In this document: positions 27,721 through 36,576 of the stretch, piece by piece
How positions within the stretch are numbered: the first letter of the stretch is position 1
Layout of the letters: each line of letters begins with the position of its first letter
NCBI GenBank assembly: GCA_002407855.1
Contig: DHPF01000007.1
Coordinates: 186,001 to 250,000, forward strand
Origin: Bacteroidales bacterium UBA5371
GTDB lineage: Bacteria; Bacteroidota; Bacteroidia; Bacteroidales; P3
Reading direction: 5' to 3'
DNA: 64,000 bases
Notes under the pieces: model-generated
Told to the model about the DNA's origin: nothing
Databases searched by the model: none
What the model saw: only the letters and a program-made list of their open reading frames with translations
Made by a program: the position numbers and the translations under genes

Positions 27721-29952
27721 TTAATTCTCCATTCTTTTTGATATAGAATTATCATATTTATTCTTATAATCTTTAATGTTACCGAAGTTTTCATCGTCAA
27801 TCAAGACTTTACCCTTAGTAACCGAACCTATTGTGCAACAAGGAATACCTGTAAGGGTTATCATATCTAAAAACTCCTCTTCTTTTTCTGGGTCAATAGT
27901 TACAACAACTCTACCCTGAGACTCTCCAAAAAGATAAGCATCAAGACGAATTTCACTATCAGTTAAAATATCAAACCCTAAGTTATTAGGCATTGCTGAC
28001 TCAATGAGAGTTGTGAATAGTCCTCCATCACTTACATCATGAGCCGATGCTATCAACCCTTCAAGAATTAATCCGCTCAAAGTATGATGCAGATTATATT
28101 CTTCTTCCAAATTAAAATAAGGAGCAGGAGAAAGTTTTATTCCCTTATATGAATACAGATATTCAGAACAATTAATATCATTAACAACCTTTCCTAACAA
28201 ATAGATGGTTTGTCCTGCTTTCTTAAAATCTAATGTTGTCTGCAAATTTTTCTCAACAAGACCTATCATTCCTATAACAGGCGTTGGGAAAACAGCTTCT
28301 ACTTTTCCATTAATTGAGGCTTGATTGTAGAAACTTACATTTCCTCCGGTTACAGGAGTATTAAACTTCTTACAAGCTTCACTCATCCCTTTAATTACAT
28401 TTACGAATTGCCAGTAAGTTTCAGGCACATAAGGATTACCAAAATTTAAGCAATTAGTTATAGCTAATGGCTCTGCTCCAGAGCAAACAAGGTTTCTTGC
28501 CGCTTCTGCAACTGCAATCTGAGCTCCAACTTCTGGATTAGAATAAACATAACGGCCATTGCAATCTGTTGTCATTGCGATAGCATTAGGGGTTTCTTTT
28601 ATATTAACAATTGCAGCATCAGAAGGACTATTGGTGGACATATTGCGAGTACCAACCATAGAATCGTATTGATTATAAACCCAACTCTTTGATGCAATAT
28701 TAGGATGCTGAATAATATAGTCTGCAATTTGTTTACATTCTTTTAGAGTTGGCTCTTGAATATCATCAATATTAAACTTAAATGTTTCTTTGAAATAAGC
28801 TGGTTCTTTAAATTCTCGTTCATATTGAGGAGCACCTCCTCCTAAAACTAATGTTGAAGCTGGAACATCTGCTACTAAATCACCATTCCAATAAAAATGT
28901 AGTCTATCTCCCTCTGTAACATGACCTATATTCGCACAATTTAAATCCCATTTTTTGAATATGTCTTCAACCACTTTTTCTTTCCCCTTTTGAACAACCA
29001 CAAGCATTCTTTCTTGACTTTCGGAAAGGAGTATTTCCCATGGTTCAATATTTTTTTGTCTTAATGGGACTTTGTCAAGGTAAATATCCATACCCGAGCC
29101 TCCTTTTTCTGACATCTCGGAAGTAGAACAAATAATTCCTGCTGCTCCCATATCTTGCATACCAATTACTGCTCCACTTTTGCCTAACTCTAAGGTTGCT
29201 TCTAAAAGTAGTTTTTCTTGGAATGGGTCTCCTACCTGAATGGAAGGAATATCATCTGCAGAATTTTCGGTAACATCTGCCGAAGCAAAGGTTGTTCCAT
29301 GTATACCATCCTTACCCGTTGAAGAACCAACAATATAAACAAGATTACCTTTTCCCTTAGCAGTTGCAGAAATCAAATCCTCTTTCTTCATTATTCCAAC
29401 ACTCATAGCATTTACCAAAGGATTGTTTTCGTAGCAAGGGTCAAAGAAAACCTCTCCCCCAACAACAGGAACTCCAAAAGCATTTCCATAACTCCCTATT
29501 CCTTTTGTAACATTCTTTAATAGCCATTGAGTATGTTTGTCGTCAATATCACCAAAACGCAACGAATTTAACTGAGCAATTGGACGGGCTCCCATAGTAA
29601 AGATATCTCTATTTATTCCTCCAACACCAGTAGCTGCACCCTGGAAAGGCTCAACAGCAGAAGGATGATTATGCGACTCTATCTTAAAAACACAAGCAAT
29701 ACCATTACCAACATCAACCATTCCTGCGTTTTCCTCTCCTGCTTTGACCATTAATTGATCGCCTTCTCGTGGAAGTTTCTTTATTTGTTTTATAGAATTT
29801 TTGTATGAGGCGTGCTCACTCCACATAACAGAGTAAATACTTAACTCGGTAAAGTTTGGTTCTCGCCCTAAAATATCGCAGATTTGCTTAAATTCCTCAG
29901 GCAGTAAGCCTAATTCTTTTGCTGTTTCAACATTGACAACACTATTCTTCAT
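27721..29952 (-). CDS. purL: Phosphoribosylformylglycinamidine synthase, small-type PurL
   Basis: PurL makes FGAM from FGAR in purine synthesis. At 743 residues this is the small type, which needs separate PurS and PurQ subunits; purS lies at 36324. Motifs include SEHASYKN near the start (residues about 44-51), ESHNHPSAVEPFQGAATG, GDGIHG-like SSTGKDGIHG, and a second AIR-synthase half from about 420. The ATG at 29952 is chosen because a further upstream ATG (29982) lies inside the predicted promoter element. It is divergent from the GSCFA gene. Confidence 0.93.
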   Translation of the reverse strand: MKNSVVNVETAKELGLLPEEFKQICDILGREPNFTELSIYSVMWSEHASYKNSIKQIKKLPREGDQLMVKAGEENAGMVDVGNGIACVFKIESHNHPSAVEPFQGAATGVGGINRDIFTMGARPIAQLNSLRFGDIDDKHTQWLLKNVTKGIGSYGNAFGVPVVGGEVFFDPCYENNPLVNAMSVGIMKKEDLISATAKGKGNLVYIVGSSTGKDGIHGTTFASADVTENSADDIPSIQVGDPFQEKLLLEATLELGKSGAVIGMQDMGAAGIICSTSEMSEKGGSGMDIYLDKVPLRQKNIEPWEILLSESQERMLVVVQKGKEKVVEDIFKKWDLNCANIGHVTEGDRLHFYWNGDLVADVPASTLVLGGGAPQYEREFKEPAYFKETFKFNIDDIQEPTLKECKQIADYIIQHPNIASKSWVYNQYDSMVGTRNMSTNSPSDAAIVNIKETPNAIAMTTDCNGRYVYSNPEVGAQIAVAEAARNLVCSGAEPLAITNCLNFGNPYVPETYWQFVNVIKGMSEACKKFNTPVTGGNVSFYNQASINGKVEAVFPTPVIGMIGLVEKNLQTTLDFKKAGQTIYLLGKVVNDINCSEYLYSYKGIKLSPAPYFNLEEEYNLHHTLSGLILEGLIASAHDVSDGGLFTTLIESAMPNNLGFDILTDSEIRLDAYLFGESQGRVVVTIDPEKEEEFLDMITLTGIPCCTIGSVTKGKVLIDDENFGNIKDYKNKYDNSISKRMEN

Positions 29953-29979
29953 TATAAGAAAATTATTATTTTTAAAGTG

Positions 29980-29987
29980 CAAAGTTA
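29980..29987 (-). promoter_or_regulatory. -7 promoter element for purL
   Basis: The minus strand reads TAACTTTG (consensus TAnnTTTG), 28 bases upstream of the chosen purL ATG. It overlaps the ATG at 29982, which argues against that start. Confidence 0.5.
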
Positions 29988-30050
29988 GTAAATTCAGCTC
30001 AAAAGTCTAACAAAAAGTTATCTATTTTTCATTATTTAAGAAAACAATAA

Positions 30051-30058
30051 TACTTTTG
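30051..30058 (+). promoter_or_regulatory. -7 promoter element for the GSCFA-cutC pair
   Basis: TACTTTTG matches TAnnTTTG and lies 58 bases upstream of the GSCFA ATG, in the divergent region with purL. Confidence 0.45.
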
Positions 30059-30115
30059 CATAATATAAACAAAGAGACAAAAATGCCTAAATCATAATCA
30101 AAGCATAATACAAAT

Positions 30116-31054
30116 ATGATATTTAGAACAGAAATCACTCCTGAAAAGTTCTCACACTCCATACAACATAACGACCAAATAGTTCTAATTGGGTCGTGCT
30201 TTACAGAAAACATTGGAGTAAAACTAATAGAAAATGGTTTTCAAACCGATATAAACCCATTTGGAATTATATATAATCCAATTACTATTTCAGAATGTTT
30301 GAGACATATTTGCGATAACAAACCTCTTACCAAAGATGATATCTTAGAATCAAATGGTTGGTTTTCTTATTATCATCATGGTATTTATAAAGGGAAGACT
30401 CCCGAAGAACTATTAAAGAAAATAAATAATAGGATAAACGAAAGTAATCTCTTTATAAAAAAAAGCAAGTATTTAATCCTTACCCTTGGCACTTCTTGGA
30501 TATACACGCATAATCAAAGCAATAAGATAATGGGTAATTGTCATAAACTACCCTCAAAGCATTTAACAAAAAGCCTATTAAGTATAGAGAAAATAGTTGA
30601 AGATCTTTCCATAGGTATAGATAAATACATTCAAAGCTCGGAAGTATTAGATGCAAAAGTATTAATAACCATATCACCCATACGCCATTTCAGAGACGGA
30701 TATAGAGAAAACCAAGTAAGCAAATCTTTACTACATATTGCAACAGAGCAGCTTTTAAAGAAAAATCCAAGAATAGAATACTTCCCCTCATATGAAATAA
30801 TGATGGATGATTTAAGGGATTACAGATATTATAATGCTGATATGCAACATCCCAATTCAGTTGCCATAGATTATATATGGGAGAAATTTCAACACACTTA
30901 CTTTAATCAAGATACAATATCAAGATGTAAAGACTATGAAAAGCTAAAAAAGATGAAAGAACATCGTCCTTTTGAACCTGAAAGCCAAGAATACCAAACC
31001 CATTTGCAAAAGATAAAAGAATTAGAAAAAGAATTAAACAACCCTATAAAATAA
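30116..31054 (+). CDS. GSCFA domain-containing protein
   Basis: The protein carries the motif that names its family, GSCFT at residues 26-30 within LIGSCFTENIG. The GSCFA family is related to SGNH/GDSL hydrolases, with the Ser of the motif as likely nucleophile; later blocks include LGTSWIY, ISPIRHFRDGYREN and DMQHPNSVAIDYIWEKF, with Asp and His candidates. The true substrate is unknown. It has no signal peptide and 312 residues. Its stop overlaps the cutC start (TAATG), implying coupled translation. Confidence 0.85.
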   Translation: MIFRTEITPEKFSHSIQHNDQIVLIGSCFTENIGVKLIENGFQTDINPFGIIYNPITISECLRHICDNKPLTKDDILESNGWFSYYHHGIYKGKTPEELLKKINNRINESNLFIKKSKYLILTLGTSWIYTHNQSNKIMGNCHKLPSKHLTKSLLSIEKIVEDLSIGIDKYIQSSEVLDAKVLITISPIRHFRDGYRENQVSKSLLHIATEQLLKKNPRIEYFPSYEIMMDDLRDYRYYNADMQHPNSVAIDYIWEKFQHTYFNQDTISRCKDYEKLKKMKEHRPFEPESQEYQTHLQKIKELEKELNNPIK

Positions 31055-31851
31055 TGAAATCCCATTTTGAAATAGAGGTCTGTGTGGACTCAATAGAGGC
31101 AGCCATAGAAGCAGAAAGAGGCAAAGCCGATAGAATAGAACTATGTTCAGCCCTAATAGAAGGAGGAATTACTCCCTCAATGGCATTAATTAGTATGGCT
31201 AAACAAAAATTAAATATTCCAATAATGGTGATGATACGCCCAAGAGCAGGAGATTTTTGCTATTCAGATTTAGAGTTTGAACTAATGAAAAAAGACATAT
31301 CCTACTGCAAAGACATTGGAATTGATGGAGTAGTATTTGGTATTTTGACCCCAGAGGGAGAAATAGACAAAGAAAGAACCAAAGAATTAGTTCTAATTGC
31401 CTATCCTATGAAAGTATGCTTCCACAGAGCAATAGATATGACACGGGACTATTTTCAAGCCTTTGTAGACATTATGCAGTGCAAAGTAGATAGAGTTCTA
31501 ACCTCAGGAGGAGAAAATAAAGCAATAGATGGAGCCTTCCGCATAGCTAAAATTATAGAGATAGCAAAATTAGAAAAAGAGAGAAAATCTTCTAACAAAG
31601 ACAAAACCAATCCAATAGAAATTATGGTAGGCTCAGGCGTAAACCCAGATAATGCAGAAGAGATTTACAATAAAACCAAAGCCACTCACTACCATTTTAG
31701 TGCAAAAACAGAAAAAGAAAGCCTTATGCGCTACCGCAATAATGCCGTTTCAATGGGAGGATTGCAACCAGAATTAGAATATAAAATAGCTTCCGTTTGT
31801 GCAGAAAAGGTTTTAAAACTAAGAGAAACACTAAATAAATTATTTCTCTAA
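31054..31851 (+). CDS. cutC: CutC family protein
   Basis: CutC is a TIM-barrel protein first linked to copper tolerance, though its enzymatic role is not settled. Typical blocks are FEIEVCVDSIEAAIEAERG, DRIELCSALIEGGITPS, IMVMIRPRAGDFCYSD, and the later VDRVLTSGGEN and IMVGSGVN. The length is 265 residues. It starts on the last base of the GSCFA stop codon, so the two form an operon. Confidence 0.9.
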   Translation: MKSHFEIEVCVDSIEAAIEAERGKADRIELCSALIEGGITPSMALISMAKQKLNIPIMVMIRPRAGDFCYSDLEFELMKKDISYCKDIGIDGVVFGILTPEGEIDKERTKELVLIAYPMKVCFHRAIDMTRDYFQAFVDIMQCKVDRVLTSGGENKAIDGAFRIAKIIEIAKLEKERKSSNKDKTNPIEIMVGSGVNPDNAEEIYNKTKATHYHFSAKTEKESLMRYRNNAVSMGGLQPELEYKIASVCAEKVLKLRETLNKLFL

Positions 31852-31856
31852 AATAT

Positions 31857-31880
31857 AGCTTTTTCCAAAAAAGCTTTGAT
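31857..31880. terminator. Weak hairpin between cutC and TM2 gene
   Basis: An 8-base-pair stem (31857-31864 with 31868-31875) with a 3-base loop lies 5 bases past the cutC stop codon, between convergent genes. The stem is AT-rich and no long T run follows, so it is a modest terminator candidate. Confidence 0.35.
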
Positions 31881-31911
31881 AAATTATTAGGTTAATTTTA
31901 GTTCAGTATCT

Positions 31912-32250
31912 CTAATTCATAGTGATATACTCTCCATTTTTATCTTTGAAATGCCCTACAATAATAATAATTAAGTCAATAATATACCAAATACCAAAGC
32001 CTCCGAAGGTAATTAACTGCAATATGGCAGTACCATATTTTTCATTATAGAAGCGGTGAGCCCCAAAATAACCTAAGAATGCACACAAAAGTAAAGTAAT
32101 TAACCATTTAGAACTAAGATCTAACCTTACTGTTTCTGGGTGATTATTAGATAATCTTGCCTGTCTAACTCCGCATTTAGGACATATTTCTGCTGCTTTA
32201 TCAATTACTGCTCCGCAGTTATGACAATACTTTTCATATTCTTTTTGCAT
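31912..32250 (-). CDS. Zinc-ribbon TM2 domain membrane protein
   Basis: This 112-residue protein has an N-terminal zinc ribbon with cysteines at 9, 12, 23 and 26 (CHNCG...CPKCG), then a TM2 domain: two membrane segments with GYFGAHRFYNEKYGTAILQLI and GIGIWYIIDLIII-like sequence. The TM2 family is widespread but without an assigned function. It stands alone, convergent with cutC, with its own promoter. Confidence 0.85.
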   Translation of the reverse strand: MQKEYEKYCHNCGAVIDKAAEICPKCGVRQARLSNNHPETVRLDLSSKWLITLLLCAFLGYFGAHRFYNEKYGTAILQLITFGGFGIWYIIDLIIIIVGHFKDKNGEYITMN

Positions 32251-32275
32251 AAATTTATTAGTTTTGTTAATTCTG

Positions 32276-32283
32276 CAAAGTTA
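32276..32283 (-). promoter_or_regulatory. -7 promoter element for TM2 gene
   Basis: The minus strand reads TAACTTTG (consensus TAnnTTTG), 26 bases upstream of the ATG. Confidence 0.5.
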
Positions 32284-32497
32284 AAATATTTATTTATTCT
32301 TATTGAATATTTCCACAAACATTTTTAACCCTCCTTTCTTTTAATTAATATAAATGTAGTGCTTATATACTACTATAAAGTTTCTTCACTAAAACCTTAA
32401 CATAGATTTCTTTGAAAATTAATCTCAAATAGCTCATAATTAGAATTAAGTTAGGCTTGCATTACAAAAAATTCATCCTTCTTTATCTATGAAAATT

Positions 32498-32595
32498 AGA
32501 ACTAAGACTGAGAAAAAATGAAATCAAGTTTCAGTAAATTAGAATCAAGAGTTAATAAATTAGAATCAAGAGTTATTAAATTATAATCAAGTTAT
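32498..32595 (+). repeat. 21-base intergenic repeat array D (4-5 units)
   Basis: AATCAA cores start at 32522, 32543, 32564 and 32585, an exact 21-base period, with a degenerate unit at 32501. The full core is TTAGAATCAAG on the plus strand, and the 10-base spacers are of the AGTTAATAAA type. The array ends about 30 bases from the stop codon of the minus-strand sugar transferase gene. Confidence 0.9.
32518..32586 (+). other. Possible 22-codon heptad mini-ORF inside array D
   Basis: An ATG at 32518 opens a frame of 22 codons through the repeat units, ending at TAA 32584-32586. It reads MKSSFSKLESRVNKLESRV and three more residues, a near-ideal coiled-coil heptad with V or F at position a, L at d, E at e and R at g. 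No promoter or ribosome binding site is evident, and I doubt it is translated. Confidence 0.15.
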
Positions 32596-32623
32596 AATTG
32601 GATAAGATGTAAAAAGAAATTTT

Positions 32624-33211
32624 TTATCCGAAGATTGTCTTAAAGATGATTTTGATATCTGAACAAAAGGTTCTTGTTTTGAGGTATTCAATACTTAAAG
32701 AAAGTTTCTGAGGCATTATTTCATTTATATAATACTCTTCTGAGTTTGGATTTTTTGCAAGTAGGTCATTTTCGTTGCGAAATTTAATGGAAGCAATGTC
32801 TGTTATGCCGGGGCGAACTCTTAGAATCTCACTTTGCTCTTGGGTGTATAAATCAACATATTTCCTTACCTCTGGACGTGGTCCTACTAAGGACATATCA
32901 CCTTTTACAACATTTATTAGCTGAGCAAGCTCGTCTATTTTATATTTTCTAAGCAAGTAGCCAAAAGGTGTTACACGTGGGTCTTTACCTTTTATCCCAA
33001 CAGAGAGTAGTCCTTTGGTGTCGGCATTTGCAACCATAGTCCTAAATTTATAAAGAATGAAGTCTTTACCTCCTTTTCCCACTCTTTTTTGTTTGTAAAA
33101 CACACCTCCCTTGCTGCTTAGTGCTATAATGAAAGCAATTAGCAAAAACAAAGGACTAAAAAAAAATAGTCCAAGTAGTGAACTTGTAAAATCAAATAGT
33201 CTTTTCATCAA
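32624..33211 (-). CDS. Bacterial sugar transferase (PglC-like phosphoglycosyl transferase)
   Basis: This monotopic phosphoglycosyl transferase of 195 residues starts a lipid-linked glycan by moving a sugar phosphate to undecaprenyl phosphate. It has one N-terminal re-entrant hydrophobic segment (about 10-30), then FYKQKRVGKGGKDFILYKFRTM, DELAQLINVVKGDMSLVGPRPE and RPGITDIAS, all family hallmarks. It follows the DegT aminotransferase by 4 bases; the pair recalls PglC with PglE, which make diacetylated amino-sugar carriers, but no other glycan genes are here. Confidence 0.88.
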   Translation of the reverse strand: MMKRLFDFTSSLLGLFFFSPLFLLIAFIIALSSKGGVFYKQKRVGKGGKDFILYKFRTMVANADTKGLLSVGIKGKDPRVTPFGYLLRKYKIDELAQLINVVKGDMSLVGPRPEVRKYVDLYTQEQSEILRVRPGITDIASIKFRNENDLLAKNPNSEEYYINEIMPQKLSLSIEYLKTRTFCSDIKIIFKTIFG

Positions 33212-33215
33212 TTGA

Positions 33216-34427
33216 CTATAATGTTATTGAATAGTATCCTTCTATAAGATTCTTTACAATATAATCTATCTCATTATTGGTTAGCTGAGGATAGATTGGG
33301 AGAGAGATTTCTCTTGTGTAGGTGTCGTATGCAATGGGATAGTCTTCTATTTTATAGCCCATATTTTTAAAGAGTGTTAGCATAGGCATTGGTATGTAGT
33401 GAACATTTGTTGCTATGTCTAAATTGGCTAAGTATTGTATTAGTTTATCTCTTTGCTCTTCTGTTATGGGATTTATTCTTAGGGGGTATAAATGGTAAGA
33501 GGTTGTTAATTCTTCTGTGTCTTGTTGTGGTAGAATAGCCCAATGGTATTCCTTTAATAAATTGGAGTAGCGTTGATATACTCTTTTGCGTTCTGAAAGC
33601 AGGTATTCGTATTTGCGTAATTGAGCAAGAGCAAGGGCAGCATTGATGTCGGGCATATTAAACTTCATTCCGTGAGCCACAATATCATATCGCCAAGCTC
33701 CTGCTTGTGTTTTGGTGAATGCATCCTTGGTTTGTCCATTCAAAGAAAGTATTCTAATTTCTTTATATAACTCTTCATTATCAAAAGGCTTAGGCATATT
33801 CAAGCAAATTGCACCTCCTTCGGCTGAGGTTAGGTTTTTCACTGCATGAAGTGAGAGAATGGAGACATCAACCAATTCTGCAATTGTCTTATTTTTAAGA
33901 GTTGCTCCCAAGGAATGGGCAGAGTCGGAAATAATCATTATTCTGCCTAATTTCTTTTGATTATCGGAGGTAGGGTTAAACCTTTCTTTGATTTTATCTG
34001 AGCATACTAATTTTATAATCCTTTCATAGTCGCAAGGAACTCCTCCTAAATCAACAGGGATTATTGCTTTGGTTTTAGTGGTTATGGCTTCTTCTATTTT
34101 ATCAACATCAATAGTTAAATCACTTTTGATATCAACCATTATAGGTTTTGCTCCTGCGTCCATAACTGCCATTGCCGTGGCGCAGTAAGTATAAGAAGGT
34201 ACAATTACTTCATCGCCTGCTTTCACTCCAAGCCAACGCAACATCAGTATAGCTCCACTTGTCCACGAGTTCACGCAATTTACCCTTTTGGCTTTGCAAT
34301 AATGTTGCAAGCCTTCTTCTAATGCAGCAACCTTTGGTCCTGTTGTAATCCAGCCCGAAAGCAAACTATCATTTACTTCATTAATTATGTCTTGGTCAAT
34401 GTAGGGAGGAGAAAAAGGAATCTTCAT
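33216..34427 (-). CDS. DegT/DnrJ/EryC1 family sugar aminotransferase
   Basis: This is a PLP-dependent aminotransferase of nucleotide-sugar pathways. Blocks include PFSPPYIDQDIINEVNDSLLSGWITTGPK at the start (GWITTGPK as core motif), VIVPSYTYCATAMAVMDAGA, an ISDSAHSLGAT segment, and SLHAVKNLTSAEGGAIC, in which the Lys is the likely PLP-binding residue. The 403-residue length is typical. The substrate is probably a keto-sugar nucleotide. It begins one base after the frr stop codon. Confidence 0.9.
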   Translation of the reverse strand: MKIPFSPPYIDQDIINEVNDSLLSGWITTGPKVAALEEGLQHYCKAKRVNCVNSWTSGAILMLRWLGVKAGDEVIVPSYTYCATAMAVMDAGAKPIMVDIKSDLTIDVDKIEEAITTKTKAIIPVDLGGVPCDYERIIKLVCSDKIKERFNPTSDNQKKLGRIMIISDSAHSLGATLKNKTIAELVDVSILSLHAVKNLTSAEGGAICLNMPKPFDNEELYKEIRILSLNGQTKDAFTKTQAGAWRYDIVAHGMKFNMPDINAALALAQLRKYEYLLSERKRVYQRYSNLLKEYHWAILPQQDTEELTTSYHLYPLRINPITEEQRDKLIQYLANLDIATNVHYIPMPMLTLFKNMGYKIEDYPIAYDTYTREISLPIYPQLTNNEIDYIVKNLIEGYYSITL

Positions 34428-34428
34428 C

Positions 34429-34992
34429 TTAAATTGACATTATTTCTTTTTCTTTAATTGCTAAGACTTCTTCTGATGCTTTAATTTCTTTTTCGGTAAT
34501 TGCTTCTATTTCTTTTTCAACTACCTTTATTTCATCTTCAGATACTCCTTGGTCTTTGGATTTTTTAACCTTGTCAATTATGTTGCGTCTTACATTTCTG
34601 ATGCTTATTTTCGCCTCTTCAACCTCTGCTTTTGCTCTTTTAACAAGTTCTTTTCTTCGTTCCTCTGTAACAGCAGGAAGAGTAATTCTTAGGATATCGC
34701 CTTCAAACTTTGGGGTAAAGCCGAGATTGGCTGCTAATATAGCTTTATCAATTGGAGAAAGCATAGTCTTTTCCCAAGGTTGAATAATTATTTGTTTCGG
34801 ATCAGGAGTTGAGATATTAGCAACTTGTTCTATTGGGGTTGGATTACCATAATAATCAACTTTAATGCCTTCTAACATAGATGGGGAGGCTTTCCCTGCT
34901 CTAATCTTGTTCATTGAGACTTCAAGGAACTTAACTGCTCCTTGCATATTGCTTCTACATTCCTCAATTAATTGTTTTGATAAATCTGTCAT
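34429..34992 (-). CDS. frr: Ribosome recycling factor
   Basis: Frr splits post-termination ribosomes with EF-G. The 187-residue protein has the family blocks AGKASPSMLEGIKVDYYGNPTPI (start of the second domain near residue 33), WEKTMLSPIDKAI, and RITLPAVTEERRKELVKRAK. In many bacteria frr follows pyrH; here pyrH is about 3 kb away on the other strand. It is followed directly by two glycan genes. Confidence 0.95.
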   Translation of the reverse strand: MTDLSKQLIEECRSNMQGAVKFLEVSMNKIRAGKASPSMLEGIKVDYYGNPTPIEQVANISTPDPKQIIIQPWEKTMLSPIDKAILAANLGFTPKFEGDILRITLPAVTEERRKELVKRAKAEVEEAKISIRNVRRNIIDKVKKSKDQGVSEDEIKVVEKEIEAITEKEIKASEEVLAIKEKEIMSI

Positions 34993-35012
34993 AATAATGT
35001 ATTTTTTTATAA

Positions 35013-35438
35013 TTAAATTCTAATTGCTATTCTTGAAAAACTTGCTGCGTTATTATTTTCTGTTGTAATTTTTATTTGAAACTTGATTTGGTCTTTTCCA
35101 CTTAATGTTGCAGTGCCTTCTAATGTATAAATTCCAACCTTTTGATTGAAACTTGCTGAACTTGACGTTGCCGAAGCAGAAATAGATTCCGATGAACTCA
35201 ATCCAAAGAGTTCCCCACTTATAATTATCTTTCTTTCATCGTTGGGGTCAATTCTAATTGTTCCAGAAGAAGACTTTGCGGATTTTATATTGGTTTTGGT
35301 TTGTGGGAATATTATTTCTTCGTTTAACTTCCAATTTCCATTCCAATCAGAAGAAGCAAGAGTGTTGTCGGGTTCGCATGCCGAAAAAGTTAATAAAGCT
35401 AATAAAACACTGAATATAGCGATGAATTTATTTCTCAT
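35013..35438 (-). CDS. Lipoprotein of unknown function
   Basis: This 141-residue protein starts at the ATG at 35438, which gives a normal lipoprotein signal with the lipobox ending at Cys21 (FSAC). The mature part, EPDNTLASSDWNGNWKLNEE, resembles small lipocalin-like domains, followed by a Ser-rich stretch and beta strands. A longer frame from 35498 is rejected because it would start upstream of the promoter element at 35469-35476. It ends 20 bases before frr, so it may head that operon. Confidence 0.65.
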   Translation of the reverse strand: MRNKFIAIFSVLLALLTFSACEPDNTLASSDWNGNWKLNEEIIFPQTKTNIKSAKSSSGTIRIDPNDERKIIISGELFGLSSSESISASATSSSASFNQKVGIYTLEGTATLSGKDQIKFQIKITTENNNAASFSRIAIRI

Positions 35439-35468
35439 TTGATAACAAATTATTATGTTTTTAATGTG

Positions 35469-35476
35469 CAAATATA
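35469..35476 (-). promoter_or_regulatory. -7 promoter element for lipoprotein-frr operon
   Basis: The minus strand reads TATATTTG (consensus TAnnTTTG), 31 bases upstream of the lipoprotein ATG at 35438. Confidence 0.45.
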
Positions 35477-35540
35477 GAAAAATAACTACGAATTCCACAT
35501 AAAAAGTATTGAAATAATTCTATAATATGTAATAAATGAG

Positions 35541-35548
35541 TAATTTTG
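35541..35548 (+). promoter_or_regulatory. -7 promoter element for pssA operon
   Basis: TAATTTTG matches TAnnTTTG and lies 24 bases before the pssA ATG. Confidence 0.5.
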
Positions 35549-35571
35549 AAGCCTGAAAATATATCTTAGTG

Positions 35572-36327
35572 ATGATAAAAAAACATATACCAAACACCAT
35601 AACCCTTCTAAATCTGCTCTGTGGGATATTATCTATTTACACTTTATACACAACAGAAAGTTTAATTCTTCCATCACTATTTATTATTATTGGAGCTTTG
35701 CTGGATTTTTGCGATGGATTAGTTGCAAGGCTTTTGAACGCATATTCAAATATTGGCAAAGAATTAGACTCTCTTGCAGATGTAGTAACCTTTGGAGTTG
35801 CTCCAAGTTTGATTGCTGTTGATTTGCTACAAGAGTTTTACCATTATAGTCAAGTATTATCAAATTATTCCTTCGTGGTTTATATACCTCTTTTAATGGC
35901 TTTAATGAGTGCTTACCGATTAGCAAAGTTTAATATTGACGAGCGTCAAACAATGGGATTTATTGGCTTACCTACTCCTGCGAATGCTTTAATTTGGCTT
36001 TCTTTACCAGTAATTTATTACCTTGAAACAACAAAAACACATCTCTGGGGCTTAAATATTCCTGAATTTTACTATACCCTAACAGCCTTATTACTTAATC
36101 CAATCCTAATGATATTAGGTTCAATTCTGATGTCTTTCCTTTTAGTTGCAGAGCTTCCACTCTTTGCAATGAAGTTTAAAAACCTGAAATGGAAAGATAA
36201 TAAGGAGAAATTTATTTTCTTGATAATAACAATATTACTTATATTTGCACTCAATTTATATGCAATACCACTAATCATATTTGTTTATATAATAGAATCA
36301 ATAATAATTAACACAATAAAGAAATGA
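35572..36327 (+). CDS. pssA: CDP-diacylglycerol-serine O-phosphatidyltransferase
   Basis: PssA makes phosphatidylserine, the precursor of phosphatidylethanolamine. The CDP-alcohol phosphotransferase motif D-G-x2-A-R-x8-G-x3-D-x3-D is complete in CDGLVARLLNAYSNIGKELD and the following SLAD. Six to eight membrane segments are visible. An ATG at 35572 directly follows a GTG; I chose the ATG. The end overlaps purS by 4 bases, so the genes are translationally coupled. Confidence 0.9.
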   Translation: MIKKHIPNTITLLNLLCGILSIYTLYTTESLILPSLFIIIGALLDFCDGLVARLLNAYSNIGKELDSLADVVTFGVAPSLIAVDLLQEFYHYSQVLSNYSFVVYIPLLMALMSAYRLAKFNIDERQTMGFIGLPTPANALIWLSLPVIYYLETTKTHLWGLNIPEFYYTLTALLLNPILMILGSILMSFLLVAELPLFAMKFKNLKWKDNKEKFIFLIITILLIFALNLYAIPLIIFVYIIESIIINTIKK

Positions 36328-36575
36328 AATTTAATGCAGAGATAGATGTAATGCCTCAAAAGGCTTTATTAGATCCACAAGGCAAAGCAGTAACCGGTGC
36401 AATGGCTAATATAGGCTTAGAGCAGATAACTAATGTTAGAATAGGTAAACATATAACATTGGAAGTTGAAGCAAAATCGGAACAAGAAGCAACAAAATTG
36501 GTTGATAAAGCCTGCAAAGACCTGCTTCATAATCCAATAATGGAGCATTACGAATTTAGATTAACCCGTCTATAA
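36324..36575 (+). CDS. purS: FGAM synthase subunit PurS
   Basis: PurS is the small subunit that bridges PurL and PurQ in three-part FGAM synthase. The 83-residue protein shows the family pattern: an N-terminal strand KFNAEIDVMPQKALLDPQGKAV (opening of the fold), then NIGLEQITNVRIGKHITLEV and a terminal ACKDLLHNPIMEHYEFRL. It is separated from purL (29952) and lies between pssA and queA with overlaps or one-base gaps. No purQ is in the window. Confidence 0.9.
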   Translation: MKFNAEIDVMPQKALLDPQGKAVTGAMANIGLEQITNVRIGKHITLEVEAKSEQEATKLVDKACKDLLHNPIMEHYEFRLTRL

Positions 36576-36576
36576 A

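Larger units (their letters stand above)
32251..32623. other. Intergenic region upstream of the TM2 gene
   Basis: This 373-base AT-rich gap contains the TM2 promoter (32276-32283) and repeat array D near its far end. A lone unit-like TTAGAATTAAG occurs at about 32450-32460, outside the array's register. I see no gene beyond a questionable 22-codon frame within the array. Confidence 0.4.
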
